Shown in pieces: positions 54,943 through 63,386 of a DNA stretch of 64,000 bases; positions within the stretch are counted from its first letter, which is position 1, and each line of letters starts with the position of its first letter. The DNA is taken from contig NZ_CP070608.1 in the NCBI RefSeq assembly GCF_017068455.1, positions 482,501 to 546,500 of the forward strand, read 5' to 3'. A program made the position numbers and the translations under genes. Origin of the DNA: Fulvivirga lutea (lineage in GTDB: Bacteria > Bacteroidota > Bacteroidia > Cytophagales > Cyclobacteriaceae). The notes beneath the pieces were generated by a model. It did not search any database. It saw nothing but the letters and a program-made list of their open reading frames with translations, and was not told the origin of the DNA.

Positions 54943-56247
54943 ATGAAATACATTCTATATTCTACACTTTTATCCGTACTATTTATTGCATGCACTCATG
55001 AGCAAAAGCCAGCATCATTGGACGATCTGGCAGAAAACTATGTGAAACTTGTGTTAGAAATTGGTCAATATAATAGCGATTTTGTTGACGCCTATTACGG
55101 GCCGGAGGAATGGAAACCGACAGCTAAAAAGCAAGACAGTATTCCTGTTCAGGATTTTATAGTGCGAGCTGAAGAATTGATACAATCTGTATCTGATATT
55201 AATGTAAACGATAGTTCTGTGTTGATAAAAAATAGAAAAGCCATGTTTACAAAACAGCTGACTGCCATTAAAACCAAGCTGGAGATGATAGCCGGAAAAA
55301 CCTACGACTTCGACAAAGAAGCGCAACTACTCTATGATGCCGAGCCTCCACAATATACAGAAGAACATTTCGATCAGTTGCTAAGTAAATTAGATAGCCT
55401 TGTGCCGGGAGAAGGTACATTAACAGAGCGTTTTAATTTGTTTGCGGATAAATTTATTATCCCTAAAGCTAAGCTTGATACTGTTTTCAGAGTGGCTATC
55501 GCTGAGGCAAGAAAAAGAACGCTGGCCAACGTTTCCCTTCCAGGGAATGAAAACTTTGTACTGGAATATGTAACCAATAAAAATTGGTCGGGCTATAACT
55601 ACTACCAGGGCAATTATGAAAGTCTGATTCAAATAAATACCGATCATCCTATTTACATTGAGCGGGCGATAGATTTGGCTTGCCATGAGGGCTATCCGGG
55701 GCATCATGTGTTTAATGCACTGCTCGAAAAGAATTTGGTAGTAGACAAGGGTTGGAAAGAATTCTCAGTGTATCCGTTATTCTCGCCACAGTCGCTAATA
55801 GCAGAAGGCAGCGCCAATTATGGAATAGATGTGGCCTTTCCCGGAGAAGAACGTGTGGATTATGAAAAAGAAGTGTTATTTCCAATTGCGGGGCTTGATA
55901 GCTCCAAAGCAGATTTGTATTATCAAATTTTAGAGATTAAAGGGAAATTAAATTATGCTGGTAACGAAGCCGCACGCAAGTATTTGAATGGAGAATTTAC
56001 CAGGGAAGAAGCTGCCAAATGGTTGGAAAAATATTCACTGAATACACCAGAAAGAGCATTACAGCGCACAGGATTTTTCGACCAGTATAGAAGCTATGTG
56101 ATTAATTACAACTTAGGAAAAGATATCGTTGCCACCTATGTGGAGGCGAATGGTGGAACGGCTGACAACCCTGAAAAACGTTGGGAGGTGTTTAAAGAGT
56201 TGCTAAGCAACCCCAATACGGCTAGTGATTTGAAGGTGGAAGAATAA
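54943..56247 (+). CDS. DUF885-like metallopeptidase lipoprotein
   Basis: A protein of about 434 residues. ATG at 54943 begins a lipoprotein signal (MKYILYSTLLSVLFIAC); a TTG three codons upstream is less likely. The zinc motif HEGYPGHH near residue 249 matches the HExYPGHH signature of DUF885 proteins, and the downstream Glu in LIAEGSANYGIDVAF (near 284) could be the third ligand. The N-terminal 150 residues are helical. Members are thought to be metallocarboxypeptidase-like; activity here is unproven. Confidence 0.82.
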   Translation: MKYILYSTLLSVLFIACTHEQKPASLDDLAENYVKLVLEIGQYNSDFVDAYYGPEEWKPTAKKQDSIPVQDFIVRAEELIQSVSDINVNDSSVLIKNRKAMFTKQLTAIKTKLEMIAGKTYDFDKEAQLLYDAEPPQYTEEHFDQLLSKLDSLVPGEGTLTERFNLFADKFIIPKAKLDTVFRVAIAEARKRTLANVSLPGNENFVLEYVTNKNWSGYNYYQGNYESLIQINTDHPIYIERAIDLACHEGYPGHHVFNALLEKNLVVDKGWKEFSVYPLFSPQSLIAEGSANYGIDVAFPGEERVDYEKEVLFPIAGLDSSKADLYYQILEIKGKLNYAGNEAARKYLNGEFTREEAAKWLEKYSLNTPERALQRTGFFDQYRSYVINYNLGKDIVATYVEANGGTADNPEKRWEVFKELLSNPNTASDLKVEE

Positions 56248-56310
56248 TAATAAGATATAGCAAATACAGGTGTTTATATTAGAATTGTTTTAAGCAATTT
56301 AATGTACAAT

Positions 56311-56910
56311 ATGAAATATCTCTTAACTATTATTTATACCACGATAAATATTTTTGGATGTAGTCAAACTATTGATAGAATGCCCAATGAATCACCAGAA
56401 CAGTTTGTGGAAAGAACTATTCCTGACACTCTTAAACTTGCACATTCAATAATTGAATCAACTGAATGGTCTAAAGATTCCAAGGCAATTATCGCGTTTT
56501 ATGGATATGACCAACCAGATGCAAACCAAGGTTTTAATACAATATTTGGATATATCTACTTACCAGTATCAAAAGATAGCTTTAAACGAATTGAGTTGGA
56601 ACCTATTTATGAAGATGCCGGGCTACCTGAAATAATATCCATTTTTTACGTAAACGCTGATAATGATACTCCAAGAGAACTAGGTGTATTATGTAGGTAT
56701 TGGACACGTAGTTATGAGCATATGGGTCATCAATATTATACATTCATATATGACAACCCTGACACCGAAAAAGGCCTGCTGGAGTACGACCAAAAACTTT
56801 TCAATCATTTTTCTGGTTGTGACTGTGATTTCCGAGAGGGCGAATCAACTAAGGCTGCTTTTAAAACTGTTTTTGATGTCAAAACTGAATTAAAAAAACT
56901 TGGCTATTAA
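56311..56910 (+). CDS. Hypothetical lipoprotein
   Basis: A 199-residue protein. The start at 56311 begins MKYLLTIIYTTINIFGCSQ, an SPII signal; a Met three codons upstream is also possible. The mature part contains MPNESPEQFVERTIPD, several aromatic strands (FNTIFGYIYLPVSKDSFKRIEL) and a CDCDF pair near residue 175. No family is recognised. A poor Bacteroidota promoter leaves its expression unit unclear. Confidence 0.65.
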   Translation: MKYLLTIIYTTINIFGCSQTIDRMPNESPEQFVERTIPDTLKLAHSIIESTEWSKDSKAIIAFYGYDQPDANQGFNTIFGYIYLPVSKDSFKRIELEPIYEDAGLPEIISIFYVNADNDTPRELGVLCRYWTRSYEHMGHQYYTFIYDNPDTEKGLLEYDQKLFNHFSGCDCDFREGESTKAAFKTVFDVKTELKKLGY

Positions 56911-56957
56911 ACAGCCTAAAAGTTGCTTTTAAAGCACATTTGGTCATCAAGGAACAA

Positions 56958-57587
56958 CTACCCCAAAAAACTCAATTCAATATACTGATCCAGCATCCAG
57001 CCTGTGAGGCTATAACGATGAGCATGGCTTAACAGGACTTCATGTTCTACCACATCACTTCTAAAACAAGCTAATCGGCCTGCAATAGGCGCAACATCGA
57101 TATCACCATCTGGTAGATAGAGACGTAGTTCGCCTCCATGTTCTGGTTGCCAATCCTGGTTCAAATAACAGATAAATGAAATTTTACGATGATCACTCGT
57201 AGTAAACTGATCTAAATGGCGCTTGTAAAACGCTCCGGGAGGATAAATGGTAAAATGAGCTTCATATTCTTTGATTCCTAAGAAGCAGGTTCTATTTAGG
57301 TAGTTTTTTACTTCATCAATTTTCTCTAGAAATTCTTGCACTGCCGGTCTGGCATTGTCTTCATCAATCCACTTAATTAAATCCTTTCTCACAGATTTAT
57401 TAATTTCCTGGTTATCAGAATCACCAATAGCAGCCTGTTTAAAACGCCCATGTTCACGATGAATATCAAAAACAGCTAATATAGCCTCCACTTCTTTCGC
57501 AGAAAGAAAGTCATCAATAACGGCATAGTCGCTGGTAGCTAACTGATCCGCAATTTGCTCCAACAGATGTTCATTCACACTTAGCAT
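56958..57587 (-). CDS. 2OG-Fe(II) oxygenase (prolyl 4-hydroxylase-like)
   Basis: A 209-residue cytoplasmic dioxygenase. The iron ligands HxD are in KRHLDQFTT (near residue 131) and the distal His in VVEHEVLLSHAHRYSLTGW (near 183), with the 2-oxoglutarate-binding Arg in HRYSLTGW. ISFICYLNQDWQPEHGGELRLY is typical of the SM-20/prolyl hydroxylase group. Substrate is unknown. It lies 55 bp downstream of the ABC permease on the same strand and could be read through from it. Confidence 0.88.
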   Translation of the reverse strand: MLSVNEHLLEQIADQLATSDYAVIDDFLSAKEVEAILAVFDIHREHGRFKQAAIGDSDNQEINKSVRKDLIKWIDEDNARPAVQEFLEKIDEVKNYLNRTCFLGIKEYEAHFTIYPPGAFYKRHLDQFTTSDHRKISFICYLNQDWQPEHGGELRLYLPDGDIDVAPIAGRLACFRSDVVEHEVLLSHAHRYSLTGWMLDQYIELSFLG

Positions 57588-57642
57588 TCTTTCAAAGAAT
57601 AATGGTGCGAAGTACGCTCTTTTTCTAAATTAAATGCTGTAT

Positions 57643-60021
57643 TTACTCTTCTTTTAATATAGAAGCTGGATTAGTTTTTGCCGCAGTATACGATTGAAAG
57701 AATACCGACATAAGAGCTATAAAAAGGGCTAAAATCATCCCGACAATGAAAAACCCTATTCCTAAATCGATTCGGTTAACGAAATCTGCCAGCCACCAGT
57801 TAGATAATGTGTAGCTCACCGGCCAGGCTATGAGGTTGGCAATTATCACCAATTTGAGATATTCTTTGGCAAGCAAACCCGATATGCCAAATACTGTAGC
57901 ACCCATCACTTTCCGAACGGCCACTTCTTTTCTTCTCTTAGTTGCTGAGTAAGAGGCCAAGCCAAAAATTCCTAAGCTGGCGATGAAAATAGAAATGATG
58001 GCGAAGAAATTAAATAACCTACTTTGCAATTGCTCATTTTCATAAAGCTGATCTAATGTATCATCCAGGTAATTATAATTGGGCTCAAATGGAACGTATT
58101 TACCCCACTCTGCTTCTATCAAATTATTAGCTTCACGTATGTTAGATCCAGAGGCCAACTTAATTGACATCAAGCTTGGTGTATCCGACATCTGTATAAC
58201 AAGCGGCTCTATCTCGGTTTTGAATGATCCAAAATAATAATCGTTAACAACACCAACCACATTACGATACGTGCTATCAGAAAATGAAAGGTACATTCGC
58301 TTATTAATAGCTTCCTCTTTTGTCCATCCTAATTCGTTAACGGCTCGCTCATTTAATATAACGGCATCGGTAAAATCCGAAGGTCTATCTTTTGAAAAGT
58401 TTCGTCCGGCTACTATGTTCAAACCATAGGTTGTAATAAAGTTCTCATCGGCAAAAAGAGTTCTAAATCTGGGCTGGTCCTCCAACCCTTCCACTTTAAC
58501 GGCATAGGTATCATGATAGCCCCCAGGATATCCCGAAGAAATGGATATATCCTTAACAATAGCGTTAGAAATTAATGCTTCTTTAAATGAATCTATATGT
58601 TTATTGATGGTATTGTAATTGAGTTCCAGCAGCACAACTTCATCTTTATCAAAACCCAAATTTGCATTGGTAATAAACTGCAACTGCTTATTAACAACCA
58701 AAGTGAAAATGATTAGAAAGATGGATATGCCGAATTGAAGTATGACAAGTGCTTTACGAATATTAAGCCCACCTTTTATCGATGTTCCCTTCCCTTTTAG
58801 TACTTCTACAGGTTTAAAGCCTGATAGTACCATTGCAGGATAAATACCAGATACTATGCCTGTTACTAAAGTTAATGCAACAGCAATTGAAATAACATGA
58901 AGCATATTTCTGTCAGGCTCCAATTCAAGCGAGAAAACACTATTCAAGGTTGGCAAGGTAATTTCTGTTATTGTAAATGCCAGCACAACAGAAATTAAGG
59001 CTATGCTTATCGATTCAGTAAAAAATTGGATTGATAACTGTGTTTTAGATGAGCCCAATGTTTTTCGCACGCCTACTTCTTTTGCCCGTTGCATGGACTT
59101 AGCAGTGGCCAAATTCATAAAATTAACACAGGCTATAATGAAGATGAATATTCCAATGGCTGAAAATATATATACCACTTGTATATCCCCATGCTGAACA
59201 TTATCGTATCGAACTTCTTGTTGAAAATAAATATCTTCCAGAGGCTGTAACGTAATGTCTGTTCTATTTTGCATGCGAGTAAAGTCATCGCCAAAATACT
59301 TATCCATAAACGCAGGAAATTGGCTTTCCAGATTGGCACGATCGGACCCCTCTTCTAACACGACATAGGTATATAATCCATTCGACCACCAATCGCTCAT
59401 AAATCCAAGGTCTCTTAAAGGCGTAAAATTGCCCACCAGATTAAAATCCAAATGACTTTTAGAAGGCAATTCATCAAAGATTCCCGTAACCACATAATCT
59501 AATTTATCATCAACTCGAATGACTTTGTTGATAGGATCTTCATCCCCAAAATATCGCTTAGCGGTTTCTTGAGTTAAAATAATACTGTTGGGCATACTTA
59601 ATGCCGTTTTCGGGTCTCCCGATTTTAATGGGTAAGAAAATGTTTGCAAGAAGTTAGAATCAGCGAAAGCCAATTTATCTTCAATGAGTGTCTTTTCACC
59701 AAAAGAAATGACACTACTGGCCACAAACGCTCTGGTTGTTTGTTTAATATCCTGACTAAAATCATTGGCCAGGGCATGAGCAAAAGGGCCGGAGGTTACG
59801 CCTATCAAATACTTCTCTCCATTTAAATCGCCTATTCGGAGCAGGCGATAGGTATTTTCTAAATTTTCATGAAAACTATCATAGCTCGTTTCAGTTTTTA
59901 CGTAGAGATAAATTACCAGGCAGACTGAGATGCCAAGTGTAAGCCCCACTATATTAATGGCAGAGAAAACTCTGTTGCGCCAAAGATTTCGGATCGCTAT
60001 TTTAATGTAATTTTTTAGCAT
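57643..60021 (-). CDS. FtsX/MacB-type ABC transporter permease
   Basis: A 792-residue inner-membrane protein of the Bacteroidota-type permeases. It begins MLKNYIKIAIRNLWRNRVFS, followed by TM1 (about 20-42), a MacB-like periplasmic domain (43-270), three TM helices of an FtsX domain (280-400), a second TM/MacB domain (415-650) and the last FtsX domain (670-792, ending AAKTNPASILKEE). No ATP-binding domain is fused, so an ATPase must be encoded elsewhere. It is divergent from an NtrC-type regulator and has a sigma-54-like promoter directly at its start. Confidence 0.9.
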   Translation of the reverse strand: MLKNYIKIAIRNLWRNRVFSAINIVGLTLGISVCLVIYLYVKTETSYDSFHENLENTYRLLRIGDLNGEKYLIGVTSGPFAHALANDFSQDIKQTTRAFVASSVISFGEKTLIEDKLAFADSNFLQTFSYPLKSGDPKTALSMPNSIILTQETAKRYFGDEDPINKVIRVDDKLDYVVTGIFDELPSKSHLDFNLVGNFTPLRDLGFMSDWWSNGLYTYVVLEEGSDRANLESQFPAFMDKYFGDDFTRMQNRTDITLQPLEDIYFQQEVRYDNVQHGDIQVVYIFSAIGIFIFIIACVNFMNLATAKSMQRAKEVGVRKTLGSSKTQLSIQFFTESISIALISVVLAFTITEITLPTLNSVFSLELEPDRNMLHVISIAVALTLVTGIVSGIYPAMVLSGFKPVEVLKGKGTSIKGGLNIRKALVILQFGISIFLIIFTLVVNKQLQFITNANLGFDKDEVVLLELNYNTINKHIDSFKEALISNAIVKDISISSGYPGGYHDTYAVKVEGLEDQPRFRTLFADENFITTYGLNIVAGRNFSKDRPSDFTDAVILNERAVNELGWTKEEAINKRMYLSFSDSTYRNVVGVVNDYYFGSFKTEIEPLVIQMSDTPSLMSIKLASGSNIREANNLIEAEWGKYVPFEPNYNYLDDTLDQLYENEQLQSRLFNFFAIISIFIASLGIFGLASYSATKRRKEVAVRKVMGATVFGISGLLAKEYLKLVIIANLIAWPVSYTLSNWWLADFVNRIDLGIGFFIVGMILALFIALMSVFFQSYTAAKTNPASILKEE

Positions 60022-60032
60022 ACATATTCATT

Positions 60033-60048
60033 AGCTAAGTACATGCCA
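60033..60048 (-). promoter_or_regulatory. Candidate sigma-54 (-24/-12) promoter of the ABC permease gene
   Basis: On the minus strand TGGCATGTACTTAGCT has GG and GC exactly 10 bases apart, as the -24/-12 rule for sigma-54 demands, and TGGCAnG matches the -24 box. The -12 box is TAGCT instead of TTGCT. The predicted transcript would begin about one base before the permease ATG at 60021. Confidence 0.55.
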
Positions 60049-60119
60049 TTAATAAAAATACGTCAATATTAGCTGTAATTGGCCTATTGAAATAAATTTT
60101 ACTTTCAAGTGTTTCATAT

Positions 60120-60149
60120 CGGAACACATTTTTGTTCCGAAACGGAACA
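60120..60149. promoter_or_regulatory. Palindromic operator, likely binding site of the NtrC-type regulator
   Basis: TGTTCCGAAACGGAACA (60133-60149) is a perfect 7-bp palindrome around AAA, and a third half-site CGGAACA lies at 60120-60126. It is about 100-125 bp upstream of the predicted permease transcription start, the normal range of a sigma-54 enhancer, and 28 bp from the ATG of the regulator, so it may also autoregulate. Confidence 0.65.
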
Positions 60150-60177
60150 ATTAAAATAATTATTCTACCTTCGATTT

Positions 60178-61548
60178 ATGACCAATAAAGAAGGTAGCTT
60201 ATTAATTGTAGACGATGACTTAGATGTACTACACACTGCAAGAGTAATTCTCAAGCCCTACTTTCAAAAGATTACCGTTGAGAGTAATCCGCAGCAACTC
60301 AACTATCTCATAAATAACGAAGCTTTCGATGTTATCATCTTAGACATGAATTACACCAACGGTGTTACCACTGGTAAGGAAGGTCTTTATTGGTTGAAGT
60401 ATATCATTGAAAACATTCCAGACCAGCTGGTGATAATGATGACTGCTTATGGCGATATAAAACTAGCAGTTGAGGCCATGAAATATGGAGCCAATGATTT
60501 TGTTGTTAAACCCTGGGAGAATGAAAAATTTATAGCCACCGTTAACTCAGCCTACTTACATAGCAAGTCTAAAAAGGAGCTTAAAGACATTAAATCGAAG
60601 CAAGAGTCTGTTAACAAAATATTCTCTTCAACCCACAATACGATCATAGGAGAATCTAGATCGTTAACAGAGGTTTTGTCAATTGCCGGTAAAGTAGCCT
60701 CAACCGATGCAGCCGTTCTGATACTTGGCGAAAATGGTGTAGGTAAGGAAGTAATAGCACAGCACATTCATAATTTATCTAACAGAGCAGGTGAGCCATT
60801 TATTAAAGTTGACCTTGGTTCCATTTCTGAATCATTATTTGAATCTGAATTATTCGGTCACGTAAAAGGTGCCTTTACGGATGCCAAAACGGACAAGGAA
60901 GGACGACTTTCAATAGCAGGTAACGGGACTCTATTTCTCGATGAAATAGGGAATTTGTCAATGGCTATGCAATCTAAATTACTGTCTGTTCTTCAGAACA
61001 AACAAGTTATACCCGTTGGCAGTACTCAACCAAAATCCATCAATGCACGCATTATATCAGCTACTAATAGCTCGCTATCACAGATGATAGAAGAGAAAAC
61101 ATTTCGTGAAGACCTACTTTATCGTCTAAATACTGTCGAAATTAGAATACCTGCATTGCGAGAAAGACCCGATGACATTGCGTTACTCTCAAAACACTAC
61201 TTACAGACTTTTAGTAAAAAGTACAATAAGACTCTTCAGTTTGAAGAATCAACACTGAACTATCTTTCCAACTATGATTGGCCTGGAAATGTAAGGGAAC
61301 TTATGCACTCCATTGAGCGGGCTGTTATAATGAGCGATTCGAAGGAAATTACCAAAGATGACTTTATTCTGAAGAGTGTAAATAAGGTAAAAAGAACTGA
61401 TTCATTGAATATTGATGAGGTAGAAAAAGAATTAATTGAAAAGGCTCTATTGAAACACGATGGCAACGTAAGTAAAGCGGCCAAAGAGTTAGGCATGGGC
61501 AGAACTACGATTTATCGTAAAATGGATAAGTATAATATCAACTATTAA
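60178..61548 (+). CDS. NtrC-family sigma-54-dependent response regulator
   Basis: A 456-residue activator. The receiver domain (1-125) has VDDD at 11-14 and the phospho-acceptor Asp56 in IILDMNYTNG. The AAA+ domain has Walker A GENGVGKE (near 183), the sigma-54 contact loop GAFTDA (near 234, a variant of GAFTGA), Walker B FLDEIGNL and the arginine region RLNTVEIRIPALRERPDD. The C-terminal Fis-type helix-turn-helix reads NVSKAAKELGMGRTTIYRKM. The kinase gene follows after 4 bp, and a permease gene diverges, which it most likely controls. Confidence 0.94.
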   Translation: MTNKEGSLLIVDDDLDVLHTARVILKPYFQKITVESNPQQLNYLINNEAFDVIILDMNYTNGVTTGKEGLYWLKYIIENIPDQLVIMMTAYGDIKLAVEAMKYGANDFVVKPWENEKFIATVNSAYLHSKSKKELKDIKSKQESVNKIFSSTHNTIIGESRSLTEVLSIAGKVASTDAAVLILGENGVGKEVIAQHIHNLSNRAGEPFIKVDLGSISESLFESELFGHVKGAFTDAKTDKEGRLSIAGNGTLFLDEIGNLSMAMQSKLLSVLQNKQVIPVGSTQPKSINARIISATNSSLSQMIEEKTFREDLLYRLNTVEIRIPALRERPDDIALLSKHYLQTFSKKYNKTLQFEESTLNYLSNYDWPGNVRELMHSIERAVIMSDSKEITKDDFILKSVNKVKRTDSLNIDEVEKELIEKALLKHDGNVSKAAKELGMGRTTIYRKMDKYNINY

Positions 61549-61552
61549 TTTT

Positions 61553-62878
61553 ATGATTAAAAATTATCGGTTTAACATCATTGTTAGAGTACTATTCTTG
61601 CTCTTGTTCAGTATTCTTTTGGCTTGGGTGTTGGTCAATAAAGAATGGTTTTTTACTCCATTAGTACTTTCCATTTTAATTGTATCCATAGTTATTAGCC
61701 TTATATATTATGTCGAGAAAACAAGCAGAAACCTATCGCTCTTCCTGCTAAATATTAAGCAAGGCGGTTTTTCGAATACATTTAAAAATCGCAATGATGC
61801 AACACACAGCCTGTATAAAGTATTTGATGATGTAATTGATGAGTTTCATAAAGTAACAATTGAGAAGGAATCTCATTATCAATACTTGCAAACGCTCAAT
61901 GAGAATATTGGCGTGGGGTTAATTAGTTATGATAACCACGGTAAAGTTGACTTATATAATCGTGCGGCTAAATTATTGCTTAAAAAACCCAGTTTAATTT
62001 CCATCAATGATTTAAATAAGATTGATTCAGATTTGCATAAAGCAATTGAAGAACTAAAGTCAGGTGAGCGAAAAATTATAAAAACAATCATTGACCATGA
62101 ATTGATAGAATTGTCTGTTCTTTCAAAGAAATTCATCGTCCAAGAAAAGGAATTTACCTTACTAATCCTTCAGAACATTCACGCTGAACTAGAGCAGAAA
62201 GAGCTGGAAGCCTGGCAAAAACTAATTAGCGTACTTACTCATGAAATAATGAATTCCGTCACCCCAATAGCCTCTTTGAGTGAAGCATTAAATAAGGAAT
62301 TAGAAGAAACTTCCATTCATAAAATGAGTAAAGAGGATATCGATGATTTTAAGATAAGCCTTTCAACTATTGAGTTACGCAGTAAGGGTCTCATGCGTTT
62401 TGTGAATGCCTACAAAGAATTCACCAAAAGTCCGGAGCTCAATATCTCCGAATTTGATCTAGCAAATACTCTTGAAAGAATTACCAAGCTCCTGGAAAAT
62501 GATTTCGAATCGAGGAATATACAATTCGCATTGAAATGCGAAAAGAACTTATTAATTAAAGCTGACAGTGAATTATTAGAACAGGTGATCATCAATCTTT
62601 TAAAAAATGCTATTGAGGCTGTGGAGCATACCAATGAGCCATCCATTAGTGTAAAGGCTTCTAAAAAGCAGACCCAAACTGAAATAATTATATCCGATAA
62701 TGGTTCTGGAATTTCAAAAGAACAATTAGATAAAATCTTTGTGCCTTTCTTTACCACTAAGAAAAAGGGGTCTGGCATTGGGCTAAGTTTTGCGAAGAAG
62801 GTAATGCGGTTGCATAATGGTGGTATTAAATTTTATTCCAATACCAATGATGGGACTTCATTTACTTTGAAGTTTTAA
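61553..62878 (+). CDS. Sensor histidine kinase of the NtrB/AtoS type
   Basis: A 441-residue membrane kinase. Two close hydrophobic segments (about residues 10-27 and 31-52) leave almost no periplasmic loop. A PAS-like part follows (YLQTLNENIGVGLISYDNHGKVDLYNRAAKLLL, near 108-145). The H box is LISVLTHEIMNSVTPIASL (near 225), and the ATPase has VIINLLKNAIEAVEH (N), DNGSGIS (G1), FFTTKKKGSGIGLSFAKKV (G2). It should phosphorylate Asp56 of the regulator encoded 4 bp upstream. Confidence 0.93.
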   Translation: MIKNYRFNIIVRVLFLLLFSILLAWVLVNKEWFFTPLVLSILIVSIVISLIYYVEKTSRNLSLFLLNIKQGGFSNTFKNRNDATHSLYKVFDDVIDEFHKVTIEKESHYQYLQTLNENIGVGLISYDNHGKVDLYNRAAKLLLKKPSLISINDLNKIDSDLHKAIEELKSGERKIIKTIIDHELIELSVLSKKFIVQEKEFTLLILQNIHAELEQKELEAWQKLISVLTHEIMNSVTPIASLSEALNKELEETSIHKMSKEDIDDFKISLSTIELRSKGLMRFVNAYKEFTKSPELNISEFDLANTLERITKLLENDFESRNIQFALKCEKNLLIKADSELLEQVIINLLKNAIEAVEHTNEPSISVKASKKQTQTEIIISDNGSGISKEQLDKIFVPFFTTKKKGSGIGLSFAKKVMRLHNGGIKFYSNTNDGTSFTLKF

Positions 62879-62983
62879 CCTGTTGTTTGTCAGTTAATTG
62901 TGAAATTGAGTTTTGATATTGCTTATAATTCAAGAAATAGGGATTATATTTAAGGTTTTCTACACCTTAAACCAAACCAAGAG

Positions 62984-63385
62984 ATGCTTAAGAAGCTTGT
63001 ATTGTTTTCTTCAATACTCCTATCCTGTCAAAGTCAATCAAACCTAAATGAAAGCAAAAGTGAGTCCGAAACACTTGAAGAAGCTTCGTTAAGGTTAATT
63101 GGCAAAAAAGGTACATGTACCTCTAATAATTCTGAAACATATTCACTCTGCTATATTCATAAAACTGAAAACAATGTGAAGCTAGTTGAGTTTTTTATTT
63201 ACGATGTTGAAAACAGCAAAGTAATTTATGAATCCAAAGGGAAAAATATTAACGCCTCTTGGTTGAATAATGAAGAAGTTAAAATTCAACCATTAATTGG
63301 CATGCCAACTGGTGATGGAACAAAAGATTATAAAATATATAACGTAATTTCTAAAAAAGAATCAACTCCAAATAGTAAACCATAA
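62984..63385 (+). CDS. Small hypothetical lipoprotein
   Basis: A 133-residue protein with SPII signal MLKKLVLFSSILLSCQS. The mature part has two Cys in GKKGTCTSNNSETYSLCYIH that may form a disulfide, and several short strands (VKLVEFFIYDVENSKVIYES). It ends one base before the next ATG, so it is cotranscribed with the BNR-like protein and may be a partner of it. No family is recognised. Confidence 0.65.
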   Translation: MLKKLVLFSSILLSCQSQSNLNESKSESETLEEASLRLIGKKGTCTSNNSETYSLCYIHKTENNVKLVEFFIYDVENSKVIYESKGKNINASWLNNEEVKIQPLIGMPTGDGTKDYKIYNVISKKESTPNSKP

Positions 63386-63386
63386 A

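Noticed and set aside
57643-60021. Complete MacAB-TolC type efflux operon
   Set aside because: Only the permease is present; no ATPase, membrane-fusion or outer-membrane gene lies beside it, so a full pump cannot be claimed here.
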